DNA of 64,000 nt from Davidsoniella eucalypti (GCA_004009845.1 RMBW01000091.1:1-64000); one strand, 5' to 3'; counted from the first letter of the stretch, positions 35,969-48,112 are shown. Made by a program: numbers and translations. Notes: generated by a model not told the origin, from the sequence alone.

Positions 35969-37178
35969 TGTTGTTGTTATTGTTATATATACTATTCCTA
36001 AACTATTACGAGTGAATTTGAGCCGATTTTTCTGTCATCGGGTTTTCTGTCTCCTCCGCCCGTATCACTTCAGGGTCCGGCTCTGCTCTCTCGGGTGTCC
36101 ATAGGACGCCATCGTAGAGGACGCCATCGTAGAGGACGCCATCGTAGAGGACGCCATCGTAGAGGACGCCATCGTAGATACCCCCGTGTTACTTCAAATT
36201 AAGAAAATGGAAGCAAATAGAAAAACAGCTGATGAAAACAAAACTGAAAGCAAAACCAATACGAAAGGAGCAAAACAAGATATTAGAAAAAGGAAAACAT
36301 ACAAGACAAAGGAACGCTTAAAACACAAGTAGATAGAGAAATTTTCGAAAGTCGAAGGTGTAAGACAGAAAGTCAACAGATGTTGAGTCCAATGTCAGAG
36401 AAAAGTCCATGCCCTTTTTATAAGGGCTTTCGACAGAGTTCGTCTGCCTGAGGTGCTTCTTGGCAGTTTCTGTACAAACGTTGCGGTCCAGGCTCCTGGT
36501 TTGCCTTTGCAGGTCCAGAGATAGTAGAGGTTGCTTGTCTCTATCCCATGATTTGCATTTGAGTGAAGCGTCCTTGTGTTGGAAACGTAAGTGGTAGTCT
36601 TTGAAGTCGCCATGGCCTGACATAGCAGCTAGCACTGCTCCTTGAATTTGTCTTGGTCCTCCTGGTGTCTCTTTCTGTTTGGGGGAAGTGAGCTTGGCAC
36701 GGAAATTGCTGTCCTTGATAGTCGTGCACTAAACCATTGCTCATGTTTAATATCTTCCTTGATCCATCTTCTAGCTGTAGCTAGAGACATCTCTAAATCC
36801 CAGGTGTCGGTTGCTGCTGCTATGCTTCTTCATTTCAGTGTATGTCTTTGTGGCCTGGCACCCAGATGCAGCATATTCGTAGTCCTCGATGCCTTTGTTT
36901 GGCCGCCTGTATCCATATCTTCGTTTCGTCTACTGCTTCCTGCGATGTCCCAGCTCGTTGTGCCCTGTTGTTGAGACGGTGAACTGCTGCTTGGTTGTCT
37001 GAGCATACCCATATCGCCTGATCCATCTTGATTTGTCGGGTTGGGAGGTGCATGAGGCCTAGTAGGATAGCTTCTATTTCCGCCATCAGCAACCTCCACC
37101 AAATTTCCGCATGCTTGTTTCCCACTCGCCAGTCGTTGGTTATTCTTTTCCGCGTACCAGTCTGCCCCTGTCCATCTT
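35969..37178 (-). mobile_element. second LINE insertion (copy B), 5'-truncated, nested in copy A
   Basis: About 1.2 kb on the minus strand. The 5' end lies inside RNase H: AEIEAILLGLMHL, then IWVCSDNQAAVHRLNN, then ICCIWVPGHKD (37125-36835). A C-terminal part related to copy A follows (SGHGDFKDYH, FQHKDASLKCK) with stops and frame changes. The 3' region carries a five-copy 15-bp tandem repeat and ends in an AAC/AAT-rich tail at 35969-35991. It is bounded by an 11-bp direct repeat, and removing it restores copy A's reading frame. This is the pattern of target-primed reverse transcription with 5' truncation. The two copies are related but diverged. Confidence 0.82.
36104..36178. repeat. 15-bp tandem repeat, five perfect copies
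   Basis: Five exact head-to-tail copies of GGACGCCATCGTAGA. It lies in the 3' untranslated part of LINE copy B, near its tail. Confidence 0.95.
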
Positions 37179-37189
37179 TGGTCGTACGT
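37179..37189. repeat. target-site duplication, right copy (TGGTCGTACGT)
   Basis: Identical to 35958-35968. On its far side the coding sequence of LINE copy A resumes in frame. Confidence 0.85.
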
Positions 37190-39383
37190 CGAGATTTTTG
37201 GTGTTAGTGGGCATTATAAGAGACAGAGCTGTCCAGTCTCTTTGAAGGTTCCGGATGCCCGACCCCGCGGCGTGGAAATCTTGTCGCTGTGCTTCATCCA
37301 TAGCACCCGACTCGATCACGCCAAATTTTTATTTCTTACGGCCACGATCACCAGCCTCTTGGAGGCTCACTGATTAGTGGTGATGGTAGCTCCACTTTGG
37401 GGAATGGTTTTTGTGGAGGCACTGTTTTGTTTGGAGTTTTTTTTGTTGCTCTTAGTGGATGTATGGACCACTAGTTCTTTGGGGATAGAGGACGGTGTCG
37501 TCCCGCACATACAAAGCTATTGAGACAAAACAAAGTTCTCTATATAATATAACACCTCTATCCAATATTCAAGTATATATAGTAATTCTTTGTCTCCATC
37601 GATCATGTGCTAATTTTATCGAAATGTCGGCAAGCTTTTCAATGAACCAAGATGTGTAGCCAGTGTTCTGTATACCATATGGTCAGGCAAGACATCTCAC
37701 TACTACACTGTAGATTGTTTTAGCAGGCCAACATATACATTAAGTGCTGCAGTGACTACCAAGTGCAAGTGGTCATGGCTTAGGTGTGTAAGGACACATC
37801 CCTTATCCATAATGGAAAATTAGGTAGTACACAGCTTACATATACGCACAGAAACAACATGGCACTGTAGAGAATTGCAAATATCCCAAAATATAAGGGC
37901 TATGAATGGCCTACCTCTAGTGATTTCTCCAAGAGGGATGAACCTTGACTAATATTGCTCGGTGTTTGCGTTCGATAAACTTGAAAGTCCAAAGTATTCA
38001 TGCCTTCCCAGCTGGATATCCTTCTCTTTCCTCGGTAGCCCACTAGAAACCCACGATGATAGCTCTACCTGGGATGTTTCTGTGCAAACGAATTAAATTT
38101 CTAGGCTAAAATCACAAGAAACATACTACGAGAACAACATTTTGAAAATCTTCGGTGTCTTCAGTACAGTTCAATTAAGCTTCTCGGCAATTTATAATAC
38201 TTTGAATCGTAATATTGATGCTGAGACATCTGTCTCTCTAAAGCTACTATCATATACCATATCTTGTTTCATACTCGACGCATGAGCTTTACCAGAGATA
38301 CTCACTACAGCCAAGGCCTATCTCAACATACCACATCAAGACACTAAAGGTAATAGTTGTATGACTAGGAAAGCATTTGATGGAGCAAAACTTATGTCAT
38401 CAAGGGCCAGTACGTCTGCTGCTATATGGTGTTCATGCCAAACGTCAACTTAGAGGTTGACCCCTATGTCATAGTCTATCTCAGAGTATATATATACATT
38501 TTTCCCTCAATCTTGGCTGTCAAAAACTAAACGGCGTGCTATATAGCCATCGATCAAATGGAACTCAGAACACCAGCCTTGATAAGCTTCTACACTAATT
38601 CAAAAATTCACTCCCTAGGTTCATCAATCACACGAACATCGACATATGCCAGCAGCAAGCCCATAGGATCATTCACAGTTGCAAAACCCAGTGTTGCGAT
38701 CATGGTAATATTAATGCTTCCGGCCTCCTGTGTAAACAATGATTACCACCATTCGTTTTACGAGAGGCTTTTAACCTACAGTTATATATTCCCTATTTTG
38801 TATTCTGAATCATAGTTTATCATACAATAACGATACAACCAGTAACTATGTTGGTTTTAAATATAGATCAAAGTATTTTGAAATCACCAAAATCTTTATG
38901 TATCTGTTTAGCAAGAATACATTTTCATGATGAGAAAAAGGGACGATAATTCAACCTTCTAATGTTTAAATAAGCCTCAAAGAGTTCAATAGCTATTTCA
39001 ACACAATATAAGTGTGATAGATAGAAAGAAACTTCCGTTGCCTCTAGAAAAAAAAAATCTAGGAATTAGCTAAAAATATATAGATAGAGATTTTGCTTTG
39101 ATATACTATGAGCTCTTTTTGAAAATAGCATGTACGCTTAAAACAAGTCTAACAAGTTACACGAAGGTCTTGACTAGCAAGAACGCATTTATTTTAATTT
39201 ATCGCATCCAACATATAGTCACTAAGACTAATACAAAGCTTTATACCGAATGGTGGGTACTATATTTGATACTTAATATAAGATATATTCCTGTAAAAAC
39301 ATGTACGTGTCAAGTATGTAGATAAGTCAATGATACTGTACTGATGATGATGATTTTATCTAGAGATTCTAAGAGATCCGTTC

Positions 39384-39395
39384 CCCTAACCCTAA
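39384..39395. repeat. interstitial telomere-like motif CCCTAACCCTAA
   Basis: Exactly two telomere units, about 430 bases from an inverted counterpart at 39819. Confidence 0.6.
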
Positions 39396-39818
39396 TAATA
39401 TAACTTACTCTTTAACACGTATGTTCCATGAATTTGGCATAGCATGTGTCCGAAATAATATGCCTTGGATGACCCTTTTTCTGCTCCTGAACAAACCACC
39501 ACAAATCCCAAGGAGCATGTTAGGTTAAATATATGTCAACCACGGAACTTGCAAGGACTGGGTAAGAGCAATGGTGTTGTCTCTCCTAACTTTTATGTCG
39601 CTTATGAGAAAATACGAAGCATCGAGTAGCTCAAAATTTGTGATAATAGACATCCATAATGTTAGAATCCTAGTCATGTGCTTTGCTCTTGATAGCTGAA
39701 TATCGCTTGTGACTTGACTCTAATTAGATTATTGAAACATCGTGATCTATGACATGTGCAGAAATGATTGGTAAATGTAACACTGTGTCCGTGATGTATA
39801 TGAGAAACTAGCCTACAA

Positions 39819-39830
39819 GGGTTAGGGTTT
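39819..39830. repeat. interstitial telomere-like motif GGGTTAGGGTTT
   Basis: Two telomere units in the G-rich orientation. It also contains the reverse complement of the telobox core AAACCCTAAC. Confidence 0.6.
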
Positions 39831-40628
39831 AATGACCTGCGTGTATCTTTGCCGCTCGTCGCCCCCCGGGCTGCATTACAGCATCTTTTTTGGTTGTTTA
39901 TTTTCCAGGTTAGTTATACTGCCTTGCTAGTCCTATTGCGATAAGTGCAGTGCCATCGCGACACCCATTAAAAATCGCCACTCCAGATTTCCGTTCACTA
40001 AACCTTGAGCTTATAAGATCTCCTTAGCTCGATATGAGTCTACATATTACTTGGGAAGTCTGACTCGTGTTTTTGCTTCCGGGTTTCGCGGTTGTCTCCT
40101 GTTGCCTGCATTTTTTAATCCTCGATCTTCAGGTGCCTTTTTGTTGTTTCTATCCTATGTTTTTATTGTGCATATTTACATACATACATTACGTAGTATG
40201 GTGGCATCTGGCTTTCCGCATGCAGCATTATTCTGTAGATTAAAAAAAATTAGCAGCAAGAAACTAGCGCTGCTTCTTACACTAACGCTGTCGCTATCGT
40301 TATCACATTCTGTTCTGCTATTGATGCTTTGCTTTACAGAGCGTTTGACAGTAGCCCTCGAGATTCTAAAGGCAGAAAGGCGGTGTCTGTGCCTCACCAT
40401 CCTTGTTCTGCCTTAGTTCCCTGCCCTTTCAAGGTTTTGGGAAGCTTAGTACTAATCCCCGCCTTCTCTACAACAGCGACGGCTCGATAGCATCTTCGCC
40501 TGTTTTTCTTTTGCTTTTTCAAATCTTTGTTCTTACAACTCCGTTTCTCTCTTTTGTTGTTTCCGTTTTATTTGCCCATCTATACACACCAGTCCAGTCT
40601 ACCGCAACCAACAAACACAGCCGTCATC

Positions 40629-42425
40629 ATGGCATCAACTGCGGTTGAGGAGACTCACTCAGACACCTCGAAGCTGAGGACTTTCCTCTCCATTCTGAAG
40701 AAGTAAGGGATCCCCCGGTTTATTTTGGCTTTTTGTCTTGTTCACTTAATTCTTTGTTGAACTTTGTTGAGTGCATAGCTCGCATCAACAGCAACTCAAT
40801 AGGCCTTATCTGCTTAGCCAACAAGTGTTGATAATATTGAGCACTACTATACCGACATCAACGCCCCTCCTTTGCCTGCGCAACAAAGTATCACTACAGA
40901 GGGGCCGCCTCGATGTGAAACCGATCTTCGAAGCCTCCTGATGTGCTCTCGATGCTATATTCCTATAATCCGGAACTGACCAAAGTCTACTCTGTAACAG
41001 GTTCATTGGCGTATCTGATCTCGCTGCCGTACGCTTCTCTCTTCCCTCACAGCTCCTCGAGCCCACCCCGAATCTCGAATACTGGAACTATCTCGATGCG
41101 CCAAACGCTTTTGTTGCTATCGGTACCTCCGACGATGCGCTCGACCGTATGCTCGAAGTCCTGCGCTTCTGGTTCACAAAGGACTTGAAGTACGCCAAGG
41201 GACGGCCTTGCAAGCCCTACAATTCCTGCCTAGGAGAGTTCTTCCGGGTAAGTTGCTGCCAATACTTTTCTCTTGCGCACGCTAGCGCCACAAAACCTGT
41301 TCTAATAAGTTTGTAGTGTAACTGGGACACGGAAAATAATGCGCCGGCTATCAACCATGCCGCACACCTTACTTCCTCCTCCGCCGTCTCACTAGGCGTG
41401 CCCGGCCACGACCACCCACAGACCGAAGGAAGCAAGCCTGTCCGAGTATCGTACCTCACCGAGCAGACCTCTCATCACCCCCCAATCAGCGCCTTCTATG
41501 TCTCTTGCCCTGAGCGGGGTCTAACTGCCCGTGGATTCGACCAGCTCTCTGCCAAGTTCACTGGAACTACTATTAAAGTGCTCCCTGGCGAGCACAACCT
41601 GGGCATCTTCATCGAGCTTGAGAAGCGCAAAGAAACATATCAGCTATTGCACCCTGAAGCTCACCTGGCCGGCTTCTTGCGTGGCAACTTGAATGTGTCT
41701 GTTAGCGACACTACCTTCATTACCTGTCCAGAGACAAAGCTCAAGGTGATCTTGGTCTATTTCGAAGAGGGTGGCTGGATCGGCAAAGCAGTTAATAAGG
41801 TTGAAGGCGTCATCTTCAAGTATGACCCTAATAACGACAACAAGACACAGATTAAGGATGTCCCCGAGTCGGACATCTTGGTTCGTTTCAGTGGTCCATG
41901 GAAGGAAAAGGTTTCTTTCACTCTTGGACCTAAGCCATTTGTAAGTGCATGTATAAATAATGATACAGCTGTCGGTCAAACATTAATCATCCTTGTCTAT
42001 AGGCTTCTCACCCTCCAGATGCGCAACACACAATCATTGATATCAACCCTCTCAGCGTTGCACCCAAGGTTCTCCCTCCGCGTAAACTACAAAGACCAAA
42101 TGAGTCATTGGTTCTATGGGGCAATGTCACCGACGCCATCAGCGCCAAGCAGTTCGGTAAGGCTACCACTCTCAAGGTTGAGCTCGAGGAAGCCCAGCGT
42201 GAAAAGGCCCGCGAGCGTGAGCGTACAGCTATCCCCTTTACGCCTGTGTTTTTTGAGCACGTAAATGGAAACGGTGGCAAGCCTGACCTCACCGCTAAGG
42301 GTGCCGAGGTCCTGAAGCGGGCTCAAAATTGCAACTGGGATATATCGGATCTTCTATCTGATGGATCTGGTGCTGCTGCTGAAGATGCCGCTGGCGCAAA
42401 GTCTTCTTCGGCCAGTACAACCTAG
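40629..42425 (+). CDS. oxysterol-binding protein (short OSBP/ORP family)
   Basis: A lipid-transfer protein that exchanges sterols and phosphoinositides between membranes at contact sites. There are four exons: 40629-40702, 41001-41247, 41317-41940 and 42003-42425, with introns of 298, 69 and 62 nt; all joins keep frame. The product is about 455 aa, like the short PH-less yeast Osh4-7 proteins. The lid/start region reads FIGVSDLAAVRFSLPSQLLE. The family signature EQTSHHPP is at about 156-163. The C-terminal part has the LVLWGNVTDAI stretch and an Arg/Lys/Glu-rich helix (EEAQREKARERER). There is no PH or ankyrin domain. The sequence CNWD after the second intron fits the family. The ATG follows a pyrimidine-rich leader with a CATC-ATGG context. 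The exact Osh subgroup is not assigned. Confidence 0.94.
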
Positions 42426-43304
42426 TGATTGAGCCCTCGACGTGCTTTAGTCCCATAATGGAGTTTCCCCTCACCCGTTTTTATCTCATCTTTGGCTTTT
42501 CTCTCTGGATTGATACTGGTAGTATAGCTTGGATAAGCCGCTACCCCCGTTGCTTTTTACTCTTCTCATTTTCATATTCCCGCTTTCACATCTCCTATGT
42601 TCTTTGTTCACTTCCAGTTACCCTTTTCATGGCGTTTGCGCAAGTTGTTTACCTTTCCGACCTTGATTAACCTCCTAGTATAAATGGAGAGGCTCTATAG
42701 ATACAACTTCCTTGGATTTACATATATATTATTTCGTTTCTGGTCTTGTTTACAATATCATCAATATTAGATAAACACAATTTTTGACTTAAACTTGTAC
42801 ATTGGATGACAACTTGAAGGTAATACAGATAGATGTGTTCAAAGTCAAGACATTTGGTATATGTTTGGCTGCCTTGCTGTTGATAAAAAACACATGTTCA
42901 ATTTGGACTCAAATTGGCCAACTAGCATTATTTGATAACAAATAAATTTAGGCTATACATTTTCTTATATGTATGTATGTATGCATACATTGTAGATGTC
43001 TCGGAACATATCCTTTGTTCCGGAAGGACTGATAGAACCATTGTTCAGTAAAGGTGCCATTTTCCTAGACAGCGCCCTATATTTAATGCGCATTAAGCAA
43101 GAGCTTAAGATGCATGCCTGCTTAATCATCCGGATCCGTGCGCAAAAAAATTCAAATCCACCCTAATATTTTAACCCCTCCAAAATCAGAGCACTCACAA
43201 AATCTTAAGTAACCAACAGAGCTCTCAGATTTCAAAACTCAATATCCAACCCATCTCCGAGATCCACCCAAGTCACATCTCTCATCTGCCATCTCGTTGC
43301 CAAT
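42426..43304. other. intergenic: 3' UTR of OSBP gene and promoter of MAM33
   Basis: The part after 42425 is pyrimidine-rich and probably 3' UTR. A TATGTATGTATG microsatellite lies near 42968-42990. The MAM33 promoter side has a CTATATTTAA box near 43077 and a perfect palindrome at 43083. Confidence 0.6.
43083..43096. promoter_or_regulatory. 14-bp perfect palindrome TTAATGCGCATTAA upstream of MAM33
   Basis: A perfect inverted repeat about 210 bases before the MAM33 start, next to a TATA-like CTATATTTAA. A dimeric factor site is possible, but nothing here names the factor. Confidence 0.3.
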
Positions 43305-44235
43305 ATGTTCGCCCTACGCACTCTGACCCGCGCCGCTCCCCGCGTGCTGCCTCGCGCCTCCGTTGGCGCTGTCCGTCTTCCCGTTGTTTTTGCGTCGGCC
43401 GCTCTACGCTCGCAGCGCATTGCCAACTTCTCCATATATGCGCCTGCCTTCACCCAGGCCTCTGATTCTGCCTCTGAGTCTGCCTCTGAGTCCGCCGAGA
43501 AGCTGGTCACCCAGCTCGAGCGTGAGCTGAAGTTCGAGGAGGAAGCCTCAAAGGAAGACCAAATTCCCGAGACCATCACTGAGTTCCTGCAGAACAGCGG
43601 ATTTGAGATTGTCGAGACTATTGGCTCTGAGGAGGTAAAGCTGACCAAGACGATTGACGATGAGCAGTAAGTTTTTCATCACTTCTATTCCAGCTTCTTA
43701 TTTCTTGCTGGGAAATAGTCTAACCTGTGTTTTTCTTCGCAGAATCACCGTTATTTTCTCCATTGCCGATCTTGGCTACAACAACCCTCTCTTAGAGGAC
43801 GAGACCTTCGAGGAGGAAGAGGAAGAGACCACCGAGAATGAGGAGGCCGAAAACGAGGAGGAGGAGGAGCTGACCGACCCCACCCCCATCCGCATCCAAG
43901 TCGTTGTTGAGAAGCCTGGAAAGTCTGCCGGTGCCATTTCCGTCGATGTGACCGCCCAGGACGGTGCTCTTGCTATCGACAGCTTCTTCTACTTCAACAA
44001 GGCCTCGGAAGCTTTTGCTTCAACCGCCGAGATTGTCCACAACCGCGCCAACGTCTACGCTGGTCCCGTCTTCGAGACTCTAGACGAGGAACTCCAGGAC
44101 AAGGCTACCGCTTACCTGAACAACCGCGGCATCAACTCGCAGCTGGCTCTCTTTGTTGGCGACTATGCTAACTACAAGGAACAGAGCGAGTATGTTAGCT
44201 GGATGAAGAACCTTTCCAGCTTCATGCGCTCTTAA
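43305..44235 (+). CDS. MAM33: mitochondrial acidic matrix protein, MAM33/p32 family
   Basis: Homotrimeric doughnut-shaped acidic protein of the mitochondrial matrix, linked to respiratory growth and mitoribosome function. There are two exons, 43305-43666 and 43743-44235, split by a 76-nt intron with a GTAAGT donor, CTAAC branch and CGCAG acceptor. The product is 284 aa. The N terminus is Arg/Ala-rich without acids (MFALRTLTRAAPRVLPRA), a typical matrix-targeting presequence. An acidic run (EEEEEETTENEEAENEEEEE) follows at about 144-165. The C-terminal family core contains YAGPVFETLDEELQ, then YLNNRGIN and YKEQSEYVSWMKNLSSF. Strand and spacing suggest an independent gene. Confidence 0.94.
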
Positions 44236-44838
44236 ATCCTTGTATGAAAAGGACAAAAAAACAAAATCTATCATGATTATTCGTGATATTATGCCACTCG
44301 CTTAGCAGCCCGGGAGAAATCAGGCTGCTAGTCTGGTGGCATGTGTATATCAGCTATTATCTTTGTTATCTTACGACCCCCCGGAATTCTTGCATCTAAT
44401 GTGTAAAAGACACAACAGATGTTGGTTTTTACCGCTTGTACCATACAATTTCACTCTTGTTCTGTATTCACTCTGCAATAAAAAATAAAAAATAATAAAC
44501 TTATTATATGATCAAAGTTGTATTTCAGACTAGCTGTTCAATAGTTTATCTATATCTGATGTATTCGTGATAGTCGTAAAATCGTTCCATCTATCTTAAT
44601 CTCTTGGTAGATGGATTAATGTCGGTTTGATGTTCCCTTTTGTGCATTGTGATGATGATAGGCCCGCACCACGTTCTCCCATATAGAAATCAAGAGGCCT
44701 CTCAAAGTCAGAGTTTGTATGTCAGGCATCAAAGTATAGCCCGATTATGGCGCTCATGTGTCCATGAGGCAACCTATCTGGATTAGATTCAACATAGTTG
44801 CAAGGAAAAGGATATTGATACAATGTCGATGTATTTGC
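44236..44838. other. intergenic, no gene seen
   Basis: AT-rich 3' flank of MAM33. AATAAA-like words near 44478-44500 could serve polyadenylation. Confidence 0.5.
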
Positions 44839-45093
44839 TCAAGCCTTATACATTGGCGGCACTCGAATGTTGCCAACTCGTCTCAAAGGCCGAGTGCGTG
44901 ACAATCTAGCATTGCGCTCTCGGCATAGCCAGCAGTTATGAGTGGTTTGACGATCTGTGCTTTCGATGCCGGCACCACAGCTGCCAAAGACACCGCTTTG
45001 CCGAGCGGACATACACGGGTCTTCAGATATCAAGACAGTTTCTTGGCCTTCGCAGCCGTCGCAGATGCGGATATGGGAGATGTAATGACACAT
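44839..45093 (-). CDS. candidate small cysteine-rich protein, 84 aa, unknown
   Basis: An ATG-started frame on the minus strand with CxxC pairs (ICDGCEG, CWLCRER), further cysteines (EDPC, GSCGAG) and a basic tail (SRTRPLRR). The pattern is reminiscent of small fungal proteins with metal-binding cysteines, but I cannot name a family. There is no signal peptide. It could be the last exon of a longer gene, because the frame may extend upstream. Short length keeps confidence low. Confidence 0.3.
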   Translation of the reverse strand: MCHYISHIRICDGCEGQETVLISEDPCMSARQSGVFGSCGAGIESTDRQTTHNCWLCRERNARLSRTRPLRRVGNIRVPPMYKA

Positions 45094-48000
45094 GGTTGGG
45101 ATGGATATATGGTGTGTGATATGTCGTAAGTGAAGTAATGAGTATCTTCAGTTGTAATCTGAGTCTATAGTATTTATGTTAGTGCTGTGTCAAACTATAT
45201 GTAGTAGTGAGTGATATGAATCTTTAGTTATAATACCTATGAATGTAAAAGTAAATACTTGAAGGAAGCAATGCCACACTAAAGTCAAGCCCGTGATCTT
45301 AATGAAAATAGTGTGTTATAGAGAGCCGGCTCTGTTTTTCTGTCAATTGAGTCGTTATCGTTTTCGAGTTGATCATGAGAACTGGCAATGGGACTAGTCT
45401 TATATACAATCCGGTAATTTGGACCCTGCTATGGCTTTTTCATCATCCCGCACCAAACCCTGTGAACTTCTCCTTTCAACCCCGGTGCATATTAATTAAT
45501 GACTGGTGGTAGAGCATCTTGTCTTATTTTATTCACTATTACCTTCAGCCCCCGCTGGAAGCCATTCTGTACTTGGTGATTATACTATTATGTTTTGCTA
45601 TGGGGTCCCATCATGTTTGAAGTCATGTTTCTCGTTACTTGATGTTTCCATCCAAAACAGTTCGTTCGGCGGAACCATCCATAAGGAATGCAAAATGCCT
45701 GTCCCGCGATCTCGTGTCGTGGCATTGTATTACTCTCGGGGTTGAGCATCTGAGGCTAATCAAGACGGGGCCAAAACGACACAAACTGGCTGTTGTTCCT
45801 GAATTTCAAGACAACTGCCCCTCATTCATACTCTCTTCCGAATGCCCGTGATACAATTATACCCGTGTAGTACATAGTATACAAGGACATTGCATGGCAT
45901 GCCAGAAAGCCCCAAACTTTATAGATGGAAGTAATGCGTCGGTTCTTTTTGTTTTCATGGTGACAGCGGAGTTGTTCTTTTTTTTCCTACATCCCACTAC
46001 CTCTCACAAGTAAAGATTCCTGTAGATTATGATAGGTTGTAGTAGCATATGCCAAGCCTATCGGAGGAAGGAATGTTGTGCGCTTGGGTTATACTATGCG
46101 TTGCTATCTTGAGTTAACTCATCCTCGTTCCGCGGAAGTAATGGAAATCTCTACAGGCCTTGTCTAGCCTTCATCTGGACACGGGCCGATACACAGGGCC
46201 ATTAGGGTATTTAGTGATTGATAGATCACAACACGCGACACTGTGCGGAAACCTGGGCCTATCTTCCCCAATCAATAGCCTACCTTTTTGGTACTGCAAG
46301 CTATTGAGCCTCAGACTAACTTGGCCTACTCTTTCGATCAGCACGACCCGACTGCCCGTTTCCCTGTTGAGTTTCATAAGTGCCATCACGTTAATTACGA
46401 GCTGTATAATGAATAAGTGTGGGTCAGCACTTTGACCCCAAGAATAAATAAGATTCCGTGATTAAACCCATCCCCAGATGCCCTTCTTAGGCGATATGGA
46501 AATTGACTAAACAAGATATGCTAAAACACGTCCAACAGGTGCGAAATTGGTCATTTACACATGGCCTGCACATCGTCCGGCAGAATAGGAGGATCTGAAC
46601 CGTCCCAGACACTTAACCTTCCAGGGCCTTTCTAAATGACACTTCATGGCGACCCTAGTAACATCCCGTGTAACCATAAAACAACCCTTATTAAGCCTAA
46701 AGGCCATGGCATTGTGGGCTCTGTGATACTAAGCGGTCGGGATCCAAGTTCATACTGATACATCGGGTCTATAAATGAATGTATGCGTTGGCTGTCTAAA
46801 GATTCATGAGCCGAGAGGTCATGTAGATATCCTTGTCGGATGGCTTGATCTCAGCAGGACAACTGTTCTATAGGAAGAGCGGTGAAGGTATCTATTTGCT
46901 TCAAATGCTTCAAAGAACGGCCACTTTGTCGAATCAGACCCCAGACGATCCTATCCGTTGATCGGATAGGTACACACAGGCTGCTGGCGCTGTTTGAGCC
47001 CAAATGCACCTCCAAAGGGCTGAGTGAGTTGGTCGATGTAGGTACCATCTGGGGGTATCTCACTATATTTGATCGAGGAGCACTAACTTATAATTACACG
47101 ATTATAGGTGATGTGTAGCAAAAAATCCCTTCGTGGAACAAATCATAGAACAAACACAGATAGCCCCCCAAGGAATATATATATATATATATATATTGTA
47201 TTCCCTCTATTGCTCTCAGTTTTGGTATAAGCCAGTTTAAGCCGACTGTTATACCGAGTTGCGAATGTAAGCTAGAAGTAGATATAACCATGAAATTTGA
47301 AGGATGACGGATTGTGCTATGTAACAATGTAGTGTCATATTATATGGTTGGTTACTATATAACATATAATCTGTCAGTTTGTCGTCTACATAATGAAGAC
47401 CTCATTGGCTTAGTTATAGAATCAAGATATCCTCTTGCACACGTCTCCGATTCATTGCCGAGAACTTACATTCACAACTACAAACCCACGGTATTAGGTG
47501 GTGTTAAGAATGATCTCGTCTTTCACGTAACTCGTTACAGTACAAGATGGATCGGTAGATGGAATCTGTGTACGGCAGTTTTTTCGGGGAGTATGGATAA
47601 CGGCATATTTGACATGCATGTGTGATGTAGGACTCTATGAGGCTGTCCCCCCGCAGCCAATGCCAACTAAGTGTCCAGAGATCTTTATTGGTTGGACTTT
47701 GGTGTTTGATTTTCATCTCGGTGCATCTTTTGACTATTTGGATTTTCATGCTACCTCACATTACGATCAACAGTCACAAAAAAGAGATACTCGAGTCCGT
47801 TTTATGTAAGGCTTGAGTATTTGATGAACATAACGTGTCACTGATCTTTTTTTAGGATTGATTCCTGATTTTCATCGAGCGGTTCATGCTTCTCGATTCT
47901 ATGTATAAAAACAAGATTTGCGGCTTCTTAAACCTAATCAGAGACTATTGAAGCACACACATTTATGACAATACTTCGTGGGTATAATACATGCCAGTAA

Positions 48001-48112
48001 CGATCAAGGGCGAACGAAAGAGCCTCGCTTGAGACTGTGTACAGAATTAAAAAAAATATGATTGTGATGAAGGCAACAGGACTTATATCAAACATAGTCA
48101 CATCCAAACAGA
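45094..48112. other. intergenic region, no supported gene
   Basis: Several short frames exist, for example 46171-46401 (-), 47314-47625 (+) and 47609-47809 (+). None resembles a known family and opposite-strand frames overlap them. It contains an AT microsatellite at 47175. Confidence 0.5.
47175..47196. repeat. (AT)11 microsatellite
   Basis: Eleven perfect AT units. Confidence 0.9.

Larger units (their letters stand above)
34722..37325 (-). mobile_element. Tad1-type non-LTR retrotransposon remnant (copy A), interrupted by copy B
   Basis: A 5'-truncated, decayed LINE on the minus strand. The part at 37190-37315 reads ...RDWTALSLIMPTNTKNL. It continues without loss at 35957 as VRPPLGQILLDYAVKREAV, the stretch linking reverse transcriptase to RNase H in such elements. 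RNase H follows at about 35716-35483, with CDTVWLCLDNQAIIARL and the end motif HCIWVPG. Downstream are SGHGDFKDYH-like and WTCQ-like C-terminal sequences with stops and frame changes. A TTATTGTTGTT tract near 34722-34735 (AAC/AAT-rich on the element strand) is probably the 3' tail. It is not autonomous. The right limit is approximate, and I found no flanking duplication for copy A. Confidence 0.75.
37326..40628. other. intergenic region with two oppositely oriented telomere-like motifs
   Basis: No gene seen. It contains CCCTAACCCTAA at 39384-39395 and GGGTTAGGGTTT at 39819-39830. The last 200 bases are pyrimidine-rich and form the likely promoter and leader of the oxysterol-binding protein gene. 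Confidence 0.55.

Noticed and set aside
36104..36178. CRISPR-like array
   Set aside because: The repeats are head-to-tail without spacers, in a eukaryotic LINE.
35237..36974. Plus-strand ORFs across 35.2-37.0 kb
   Set aside because: They are antisense to the minus-strand LINE RNase H and C-terminal remnants.
46171..46401. Minus-strand frame preceded by a TACAG acceptor-like site
   Set aside because: It reads smoothly but is short, has no recognised family or upstream exon, and lies over an open plus-strand frame.
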